Origin: an uncultured Aquimarina sp.
GTDB taxonomy: Bacteria; Bacteroidota; Bacteroidia; Flavobacteriales; Flavobacteriaceae
NCBI GenBank assembly: GCA_947498935.1
Contig: CANMMM010000005.1
Span: 166,128-230,127, forward strand
DNA: 64,000 nt
Reading direction: 5' to 3'
Shown: in pieces, positions 57,572-64,000 of the stretch
Layout of the letters: each line of letters begins with the position of its first letter
Position numbering within the stretch: position 1 is the stretch's first letter
The notes under the pieces: model-generated
What the model saw: the letters and a program-made list of their open reading frames with translations, nothing else
The model's database searches: none
Told to the model about the DNA's origin: nothing
Program-made: the position numbers and the translations under genes

Positions 57572-58903
57572 TTAAGAGGGTGTTGCTGCGCTGGCTAGGG
57601 GGATGTATTTTTTATAAAACTTGAATATGATGGCGAGTCCTCTCCATAGCATCCATACGGTAATGGCGATCCAGATACCGTGGAGCTTGCCGTCTAATTG
57701 CATGGCGATGTAGAGGGTGGGGATAAATCCTAGTACGGTAGCACCGATGAGTACGTTTCTTAGGAAACCTGTTTCGCCTAAACCTTTAAAAACGCCATCG
57801 CCTACAAAGGCCAATGCATTGATAGGCAATACCAATACTACGAGGTAAAATACGTCTGTAAATATGGCTAATACGGCTGGGTCTTGGGTAAAGATACTGC
57901 CTAGTTGCTCAGGAATACTACTAGCAATACCTCCTAGTATTCCTGCTACGATGGCTCCGTATAGGAGTACTTTTTTGGTCATACTTACGAGTTCTTTATA
58001 GGCTTTGGCGCCTACTAGTTTGCCTCCTAGAATGTTCCCTGCACCGCCATATCCATCGATAAAAAAGGCAAAAAACAGCCATAATTGCATGGCTATGGTG
58101 TGTGCGGCTACATAATGAGTGCCTAATGCGGTGGCTTCTCGTACGGCTAGGATAAGGGTGGTATTCAGGGCTATGGAGCGTAGAATCAGATTGCCACTCA
58201 TGATCAGAAAACGGTTCATCTCTGGGTGCCACGGGCCTCGTAATCGGAGGGATACATTGGTTTTTTGGAGTAGTAACACGAGCGATAATACTGCCATCAA
58301 TGCTTGTGCGCCTACACTTGCCCATGCTGCTCCTGCGAGTCCCATCGGTGCTATGATATCTGTAATACCGTAAACTAATAAAATGTCTAATAAGATATTG
58401 GTCGCGACCCCTATCAGGGCGATGACCATCGGCCAAAAGGTGTTTTGCAGTCCTCTAAAAATTCCGAAAATCGCAAATACAAATAGGGTAAGCGGAAATC
58501 CCCATACTCGAATGCTATAATAGGTGATGCAATGCGCTAATACTTGTCCTTGGGCTTTGAGGAGTGTAAAAATCTGCTCCATAAAGGGCAGTGTACCAAA
58601 TAGTACCAATAGACTAACGGCCACATTGCACAGAATGGCCTGTGCGGGTAGGGTTTTTACGGCATCGAGATTGCCAGCTCCTAAGTACTGGGAGAGGATG
58701 GCAGAGATCACACTGCGGGTTTGTGCCAATATCCAGATGAGCATGGATAAAAATGTACCGACGATGCCTACAGCGGCTAGTGATGCGGTGCCTTCTACTG
58801 GAATATTGCCTACAATTGCAGTATCGGTGGCTGATAAAACGGGTTCTGCAATACCCGATATAATGGCGGGTATGGCCAGTTGATGAATGCGTTTAAAAGT
58901 CAT
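57572..58903 (-). CDS. MATE family efflux transporter
   Basis: The 443-residue inner-membrane protein has about 12 hydrophobic helices. The MATE N-terminal region is visible (IHQLAIPAIISGIAEPVLSATDTAIVG). It exports organic cations or toxic metabolites in exchange for Na+ or H+. It begins three bases after the GNAT stop, implying an operon. The G-containing codons here look richer than in the genes to the left. Confidence 0.92.
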   Translation of the reverse strand: MTFKRIHQLAIPAIISGIAEPVLSATDTAIVGNIPVEGTASLAAVGIVGTFLSMLIWILAQTRSVISAILSQYLGAGNLDAVKTLPAQAILCNVAVSLLVLFGTLPFMEQIFTLLKAQGQVLAHCITYYSIRVWGFPLTLFVFAIFGIFRGLQNTFWPMVIALIGVATNILLDILLVYGITDIIAPMGLAGAAWASVGAQALMAVLSLVLLLQKTNVSLRLRGPWHPEMNRFLIMSGNLILRSIALNTTLILAVREATALGTHYVAAHTIAMQLWLFFAFFIDGYGGAGNILGGKLVGAKAYKELVSMTKKVLLYGAIVAGILGGIASSIPEQLGSIFTQDPAVLAIFTDVFYLVVLVLPINALAFVGDGVFKGLGETGFLRNVLIGATVLGFIPTLYIAMQLDGKLHGIWIAITVWMLWRGLAIIFKFYKKYIPLASAATPS

Positions 58904-58906
58904 AGG

Positions 58907-59407
58907 TTAGCATACAAGTTCATAACAGTGAAACGGGGCTGTACTTTTATGCGGATAATAGATGTCTTCTAACCGCTGGTAGCCTCGGGTTTCGTAAAAG
59001 TGGTGGTTTCTGGTATTCTGACTAAAGGTGTCTAAGCGGATGGATTGATACCCCTCGGCTATGGCGTATGCTTCTGCCCAATCCATGAGTTGCTGGGCAT
59101 AGCCTTGCCCCCAATAGGTGGGATGTACTGCCAATCGGTGGATATAGAGATTTCGATTAGTAGGAGTGGCCCATTGGACAGCGGCATATGCATCGCTCAT
59201 CGTAGCGGTGCGCACGATCATTCCTCGAATTTGGTCTGCTATGACTAACACATAGAGCTCCTGTGCGGTAATGTCTTGTAGCAATCGCTCTTGGGTGGGA
59301 TATTTTTCGCTCCATTGGTGGATGCCTTTTGCTGTCATGGCATTTGCACAGGCAGTGGTTAGGGCTTTGACTACTGCTAGATCGGAGGGTACCGCTTGTC
59401 GGATCAT
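58907..59407 (-). CDS. GNAT family N-acetyltransferase
   Basis: The 166-residue protein starts MIRQAVPSDLAVVKALT. The acetyl-CoA motif A follows: LYIHRLAVHPTYWGQGYAQQL. A C-terminal RNHHFYETRGYQRLEDI completes the domain. The substrate is unknown. The start at 59407 is preferred to 59431 because family members begin near this Met. It is the first gene before MATE. Confidence 0.9.
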   Translation of the reverse strand: MIRQAVPSDLAVVKALTTACANAMTAKGIHQWSEKYPTQERLLQDITAQELYVLVIADQIRGMIVRTATMSDAYAAVQWATPTNRNLYIHRLAVHPTYWGQGYAQQLMDWAEAYAIAEGYQSIRLDTFSQNTRNHHFYETRGYQRLEDIYYPHKSTAPFHCYELVC

Positions 59408-59484
59408 AAATGGTGGATTTTGACACTCCAAAAATACAAACTATTCCTTGCTTCTTTTGGTATATAGGTGCGATCCTTTTGTTG

Positions 59485-59631
59485 AAATGGTGTACACTTT
59501 TTATAATTGGTTATAAAAACGATCTTTTGCACCGAAATTTTGCATTTTTTTGAGTTTTTTGGTTTTCGAGTGCTACTATACAACGAACTCATCTTTGCTT
59601 TTCGCAGGAATCAAAAAAGTATAAATCACTT
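59485..59631 (+). repeat. Dispersed repeat family B, copy 4 (long form)
   Basis: It has a diverged left end (AAATGGTGTACAC), the core TTATAAAAACGATCTTTTGC and a right end TAAATCACTT. It shares an internal segment with copy 2 (TGCTACTATACA). It lies between GNAT and the tRNA promoter. Confidence 0.7.
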
Positions 59632-59640
59632 CATTATTTT

Positions 59641-59672
59641 TTTGCAGAAATGTACCTTTTTTTACTACCTTG
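59641..59672 (+). promoter_or_regulatory. Possible promoter of the tRNA-Ala gene
   Basis: TTTG at 59641-59644, a 21-base gap, then TACCTTG at 59666-59672, close to TAnnTTTG. It is 19 bp from the tRNA 5' end. Confidence 0.4.
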
Positions 59673-59690
59673 CTAGTTCGATTATAAATC

Positions 59691-59764
59691 GGGGATGTAG
59701 CTCAGCTGGCTAGAGCGTTTGACTGGCAGTCAAGAGGTCGTGGGTTCGACTCCCATCTTCTCCA
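59691..59764 (+). tRNA. tRNA-Ala (anticodon GGC)
   Basis: The 74-nt cloverleaf has acceptor GGGGATG opposite CTTCTCC, including the G3:U70 wobble that marks alanine tRNAs. The D arm contains GTAGCTCAGCTGGCTAGAGC. The anticodon stem TTTGA/TCAAG encloses loop CTGGCAG, giving anticodon GGC. The T arm is GTGGG-TTCGACT-CCCAT. CCA is not encoded. A T-T mismatch at acceptor positions 6-67 is slightly unusual. Confidence 0.95.
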
Positions 59765-60439
59765 CAAGCTTAATAGCATTTTAAGTAATTAAAAATGCAT
59801 TGCAGCATTCAAAAAGTGTGAATACTGCAATGCATTCCTAAAATACCATTTACATACGCTGCTATATTATGGTCTTATGATTTTATGCGTTACTAGCTGT
59901 CCCTCTACTTCTGCTAGTAGCAGATAGATACCTTTCGCTAGGCCATGCATATCCAATTGATGTGTCTGTGAGGAAGTTGATTGAAACTGTATGGGTACAA
60001 AACGTCCTGAAAGATCAAACATTTTAGGATTCTTCATTCCTTTTGCCTTTATAAACAGTAAATCATTGGTAGCGTTTACGTATAATAAGGAAGATTCCGT
60101 CGATGCTGCTGTTTGCGATGCTGCTTTCGATCTAGTAGTACCATCGGTGATTGTCCATCCGTACTCTTGGATTAGTTTATTTTTAGCGGCTTCTGCTGCT
60201 CCGCCCCAACTATGTATCGAATTTCCTGCACTAAACACGATTCCCCTTGGTATCTGATAGCGATTGTTTGCCCAACTGATCAAAAGAGCATCATAATGAT
60301 CCGTAGATAAGGTAACGCCATCCAACATACCACTCATATCTTTTACTCTTAAAGCAGGCAAGGTACTAATGTTTTGATTAAAATTCTGAGCACCACTAAA
60401 CATATCCTTCATCGTAGTGGAACGAAATGCTTTCCTGTT

Positions 60440-60760
60440 TCCGATGGGTTGGTTAAAGGCTACTGCATTGGCAAACATGGCCTCAAAGCTTTCTACAAAA
60501 GATAGGTTCCAATCGCCAATCGACTGGTTAAATGATTTTGCATTATGGAACATATGAGCCATAGTAGATACTCTACCAGTATTCCAATTGCCAATAGGTT
60601 GATTAAAAGCGATTGTATTTTGGAACATCGCTTCCATATTTTCTACAGCGCTAGTATCCCAATTGCCAATCTTAGGATTGATGTTAGGAATATCTGCAAA
60701 AAGAGCTTTCATAGAAGTAATATTGCTTACATCCCATTGCCCTATATTAGGGATATGGTC
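60440..60760 (-). repeat. DUF285 tandem units, second module
   Basis: About four units of 75 bp (25 residues) encode variants of [20 protein letters not shown]. Some units ([20 protein letters not shown]) are diverged. Confidence 0.8.
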
Positions 60761-61399
60761 TAGACGGTTACAAGATTGGAACATCGCTTCCATGGAGCGT
60801 GTTTTACTGAGGTTCAACTCATCATTGGCTATAATTTTTAGGTGTTCACAGCCTTGGAAATACCCTTTAGAATCTCCTAGTACCAATGCTCCCCACGCTT
60901 TGATTTCGGTCAGTTTATTGCGATCTCCTGTATGCTGGAAACTCCAACCCTCGATCTTTCCATCAATGCTGATTGTATACGTATTTGGATAGGCATAGGT
61001 GTGTAGTACTTCTGGCTGATCATGTGCAGTGATGCGATCCGAGGTACCATCTCCCCAATCGATAGTAAAGTCATACGTACCGCTAGGCAGTAATGGTAGT
61101 TTGAGCTGATTACGAGCAGAGGAATCAGGAGAAAGGTGATCGGTTTTCCAACGTGTCACAAAAGCAGGGCACTGATCGCCAGAACCACCTCCATCGGTGA
61201 TTTTCCATCCTAAACCTTGAATCAATCGCGCTCTAATCGATTGCAAAGGACCACAGAACGAATACTGCGAATTTCCTGCGTGGAACAAAACGTTTTGCTG
61301 TAAGTTGGGCAAACTGCCCCATTTCTTTAAAGTACGTTCGTAGTTAGCAGTCGATAAAGTGACGTTTAGAAACATCGCATCCATACTCGTAACATTGCT

Positions 61400-62240
61400 G
61401 ATATCCCAATCGGCTACAGACTGGTCAAAGGATGTCGCTTTTGAGAACATGCCTCTCATTGCTGTCACCTTACTCGTATCCCAATTGCCAATCGGTTGGT
61501 TAAACGATGTGGCTTCTGAGAACATGAATGCCATATTGGTAACGCTACTCATATTCCAATCGCCAATCGGTTGGTTAAAAGCTGTGGCTCTATTGAACAT
61601 AGCGCCCATCTCGGTAACATTACTGGTATTCCAATTACCAATCGGTTGATTGAAGACTGTGGCATTATCGAACATCCAGGTCATGTTCATAGCACTACTG
61701 GTATCCCAGTTACCGATCGGTTGGTTAAAGGCTGTAGCCCTAGAGAACATACTTTGGAAAGTAACTACCTTGCTCGTATCCCAATCTCCGATGGGCTGAT
61801 TAAAAGACGTTGCTCCATCAAACATATTTCCCATCTCGGTAACATTCCCTGTATTCCAATTGCCAATCGGCTGATTGAATGCTGTGGCATTATCGAACAT
61901 ACCTCTCATCACTTTTACATTGCTCGTATCCCAATTGCCAATCGGTTGGTTAAAGGCTGTAGCACCATCAAACATATTACTCATATCGGTTACATTGCTA
62001 GTATTCCAATTTCCTATAGGCTGATTAAAGGCTTTGGCTCTTGAAAATAGTTTGCTCATGCTCGTTACCTTACTCGTATCCCAATTGCCGATCGGTTGGT
62101 TAAATGAAGATGCTCCTGAGAACATACTGTTCATATTTGTAACATTGCCTGTGTCCCAACCTCCAATCGGTTGGTTGAATGAAAACACTTCGCCAAACAT
62201 CAATTGCATATCCGTCACTTGGCTTACATCCCATTGCTCG
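61400..62240 (-). repeat. DUF285 tandem units, first module
   Basis: About eleven units of 75 bp encode [16 protein letters not shown] plus MFxxAxx. Neighbouring units are nearly identical in DNA, so slippage or recombination is likely to change copy number. Confidence 0.85.
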
Positions 62241-62516
62241 ATATTAGGGATGGTGCTTAGGCTAGAACAGAGTTCGAACATACTGGATAGTACAGTGGTT
62301 CCAGAAAGATCTGGTATATCGGTAGCAGTAATGCTAAGCCTTCTACACCCCCAGAAGTACCCACCAGAGTTACCTAATCTTAGCTGTCCCCATTGGACTA
62401 GTTCTTTTAATCTTAGTGCATTTTGAAAATTTTTGCCTTTAAAAGACCACCCTTCGATCGTACCAGTAATGGTAATGGTTTGGATATGGACTACCTAATA
62501 AATTTGGGACGATTTT

Positions 62517-63356
62517 TTAAGCTACATTATTTAATTGCTTTATTTTAATTTTTAGTTCCATTTCAGCTGGTGTTAAATAATCCAAGCTAGAATGTAATCG
62601 TTTATAATTATACCAATTGATGTAATCATCTATACAACTATAAAGTTCTATGTAATTACTGAATTTATGTCTATTAATGCACTCGTATTTAATAGTTTTA
62701 AAGAAACTTTCCGCTACTGCATTATCCCAACAATTCCCTTTCCTACTCATGCTTTGAGTTTGATTTTTAAGAGGATCATTAAAGTACTGTTGCATTTGAC
62801 AACTAGCATATTGTACACCTCTATCAGAATGAAAAATATGATTATCAGTAATTTGTCTTGTTTTTATAGCTTTTTTCCATGCTTTTAAAACGGTATTTTC
62901 TGTTCTCATGTCTTGACTTACTACCCAAGAAACAACCTTTCTATCTGCAAGATCCAATATGGCTGTTAAGTAATTCCATGAGTTTCCTACTTTGATATAA
63001 GTGATATCTGACACCCATTTTTCACCTAATTGTGAAGACCTAAATTCTCTATTTAATTTATTGTCTGCTACTGTTAAATCATGTGTAGAAGCAGTAGTGA
63101 CTATATATTTCTTTTTCAGAACACTTTTTAACCCTAATGACCTCATAAGGGAAGCGATATAAGAGACTGAATAATATAGCCCCTCACGCTCTAAAGCTTT
63201 TTTTATACGTTTACTACCGTAGATTTGCTTGTTCTGATCAAATAAGATACTGATGCGTTTTTTCAAATAAACCAAAGAGGTTTTTTGCTTTTTAATGTCT
63301 TTTGTTTTTAACCAATGATAGTATGAATTCTTACTTACTCTCATACACATACACAA
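62517..63356 (-). CDS. IS3-family transposase OrfB (DDE integrase domain)
   Basis: The 279-residue frame has an HTH_21-like segment (YGSKRIKKALEREG) and an rve catalytic core: Asp in WVSDITYIKVG, Asp in FHSDRGVQYAS and Glu in GNCWDNAVAESFFKTIK. In the -1 frame coding continues upstream of this ATG (LFQERQVRYEFITTHRGEYP) to the slippery site at 63437. The active protein is therefore probably an OrfAB fusion made by frameshifting. Confidence 0.92.
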   Translation of the reverse strand: MCMCMRVSKNSYYHWLKTKDIKKQKTSLVYLKKRISILFDQNKQIYGSKRIKKALEREGLYYSVSYIASLMRSLGLKSVLKKKYIVTTASTHDLTVADNKLNREFRSSQLGEKWVSDITYIKVGNSWNYLTAILDLADRKVVSWVVSQDMRTENTVLKAWKKAIKTRQITDNHIFHSDRGVQYASCQMQQYFNDPLKNQTQSMSRKGNCWDNAVAESFFKTIKYECINRHKFSNYIELYSCIDDYINWYNYKRLHSSLDYLTPAEMELKIKIKQLNNVA

Positions 63357-63403
63357 CTTTTCAACAGGATATTCACCCCTATGGGTAGTAATGAATTCAT
63401 ATC

Positions 63404-63688
63404 TTACCTGCCGCTCTTGGAAAAGATGCTTACTGCCTTTTTTAAGATATCACGTTCCATAGTGACTTCACGTAGTTCTTTACGCAAATTAGCTAACTCT
63501 TTCTGTTCTTCTGAGAATTCTTGAACTGTCTTTAAGCCTTTTGATTTATCGCTAAATTCTCGCTTCCAGCGATTAACCATACTATGAGATAGATTATATT
63601 CAATGCAAACTTCCTTCACTGGTTTGCCCGATAATACTAGCTCTACTATCGTTCGCTTAAATTCTAAATCGAAACTCCTTTTTTTCAT
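63404..63688 (-). CDS. IS3-family transposase OrfA (helix-turn-helix)
   Basis: The 94-residue protein contains MKKRSFDLEFKRTIVELVL, an HTH (VKEVCIEYNLSHSMVNRWKR) and a C-terminal leucine-rich coil (LANLRKELREVTMERDILKKA). It is the DNA-binding half of the transposase. Confidence 0.92.
   Translation of the reverse strand: MKKRSFDLEFKRTIVELVLSGKPVKEVCIEYNLSHSMVNRWKREFSDKSKGLKTVQEFSEEQKELANLRKELREVTMERDILKKAVSIFSKSGR
63437..63443 (-). other. Programmed -1 frameshift site of the IS3 transposase
   Basis: The heptamer A AAA AAG is read in the OrfA frame within ATC TTA AAA AAG. A slip of -1 joins OrfA to the OrfB frame, giving LFQERQVRYEFI. Confidence 0.75.
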
Positions 63689-63733
63689 ATCATAAAGGTA
63701 AAAAGCTTATCTAAATCGTCACAACAAAACTAG

Positions 63734-64000
63734 ATATTCCAACCTGTAATTGGTGTAGCTAAAAACAATTTCTTTACACTCAATACGCTAAAAAAAGAAG
63801 TCTTTAGAGGGGAGAGTAAAAAACCACTTTATGTTACTGCTATCGGTATCGATTTACACGAAGCTAGTTCACTTATTTTAAATATGCATGGCGATTTTAG
63901 AATACCAACCATCCTAAAATTAGTCCTACTTTGTCATCTTAGAAAAAGAGGGCAAAATATTTTGATGAATGATAGTAAACACCTTATTTTGCCCATATAA
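63734..64000 (+). pseudogene. nfi: Endonuclease V (deoxyribonuclease V) gene, 3' remnant
   Basis: About 88 residues remain, ending with TAA at 63998-64000. The remnant contains PVIGVAKNNFF, RGESKKPLYVTAIGIDL and MHGDFRIPTILKL, which match the C-terminal third of endonuclease V (inosine/deaminated-base repair). The N-terminal catalytic part is absent and the frame is closed by TAG at 63731-63733 next to the IS end. It is non-functional as it stands. Confidence 0.75.

Larger units (their letters stand above)
59867..62494 (-). pseudogene. BspA-like (DUF285) surface protein with T9SS tail, 5' end lost at an IS3 insertion
   Basis: The frame runs from the IS border to a stop at 59867. An ATG at 62281 would give 804 residues. 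However, coding similarity extends upstream through [14 protein letters not shown] and [18 protein letters not shown] until the IS edge, where a TAG appears at 62495-62497. The true N-terminus is therefore missing. The protein has two modules, each with a PKD-like lead ([15 protein letters not shown] in the second) and tandem DUF285 units [16 protein letters not shown]. The last 75 residues form a T9SS sorting domain. Whether the internal ATG yields protein is unknown; without a signal peptide it would not be exported. Confidence 0.85.
62497..63731 (-). mobile_element. IS3-family insertion sequence
   Basis: The element carries overlapping orfA/orfB with a slippery A AAA AAG site. Imperfect inverted ends share GACGATTT followed by TAAGCT (left near 62507-62523, right near 63701-63719). 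Exact borders are uncertain by several bases, and no target duplication can be confirmed because the flanks belong to different genes. Confidence 0.85.

Noticed and set aside
58524..58883. A 119-residue plus-strand frame inside the MATE gene
   Set aside because: It is antisense to conserved membrane helices and is cysteine/methionine-rich nonsense.
61571..62044. A 157-residue plus-strand frame with repeats over the BspA-like gene
   Set aside because: The repeats are the reverse strand of the 75-bp DUF285 units; no independent gene is supported.
61400..62240. Regular repeats that could suggest a CRISPR array
   Set aside because: The repeats are coding, in frame, without unique spacers, and no cas genes are present.
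59641..62500. tRNA-Ala as the integration site of a genomic island
   Set aside because: No integrase, no direct repeat of the tRNA 3' end and no phage genes are visible; only an IS3 element is present further on.

Overview
The window is AT-rich chromosomal DNA from a member of the Bacteroidota, most likely the Flavobacteriaceae. Supporting signs are Bacteroidota-type -7 boxes (TAnnTTTG), proteins with type IX secretion (T9SS) C-terminal tails, families largely confined to this phylum (DUF3078, DUF2480, IPExxxVDY, YARHG, choice-of-anchor B) and a SUF iron-sulfur pathway. The genus cannot be fixed from the sequence alone.

Layout. 1-5.9 kb: the two halves of an AddAB-like helicase-nuclease separated by an OmpA porin. 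6.2-8.2 kb: superoxide dismutase and a T9SS-secreted DUF1028 protein. 8.5-13.1 kb: purine and nucleic-acid genes on the minus strand (PurF-like, PfkB kinase, RNase H1, PurN). 13.3-18.4 kb: acpP-fabF-rnc, then an IPExxxVDY gene coupled to pyruvate kinase and a small secreted protein. 18.5-25 kb, minus: OmpA lipoprotein, exonuclease III, a large TPR-CHAT protease-like protein and a serine hydrolase. 25-29 kb: sufS-sufE-sufT-DUF2480-DUF3078. 29-34.5 kb: BrnQ, hydrolase, a zinc-ribbon peptide, ThiL and a surface lipoprotein. 34.7-39.2 kb: sufA-sufB-lipoprotein-sufC-sufD. 39.3-54.4 kb: housekeeping and envelope genes (prolyl oligopeptidase, HflX, DUF3078, Xaa-Pro aminopeptidase, BNR-repeat protein, ABC ATPase, LpxH, QueD). 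54.4-59.4 kb: a 32-residue membrane peptide, an enoyl-CoA hydratase, a two-gene AAA-ATPase plus TOPRIM (DUF3226) module, MATE and GNAT. 59.7-64 kb: tRNA-Ala(GGC), a BspA-like repeat protein cut by an IS3-family element, and the 3' remnant of an endonuclease V gene on the other side of that element.

SUF genes form two separate clusters on the same strand: the SufS/SufE cysteine desulfurase side lies upstream of the SufBCD scaffold side, with about 6 kb of unrelated genes between the end of the first cluster and sufA.

The best candidate for a less-described system is the split OLD-like ATPase/TOPRIM pair (55506-57195), whose architecture resembles phage-defence modules such as PARIS. Two families of dispersed intergenic repeats run through the window. 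Family A has six copies of about 88-104 bp whose central hairpin stem changes sequence while keeping its pairing. Family B is MITE-like, with AAGTGGTTT/AAACCACTT ends, and mostly lies just upstream of promoters. A terminator-like hairpin inside the first codons of rnc and the IS-mediated truncation of two genes are further points of interest.
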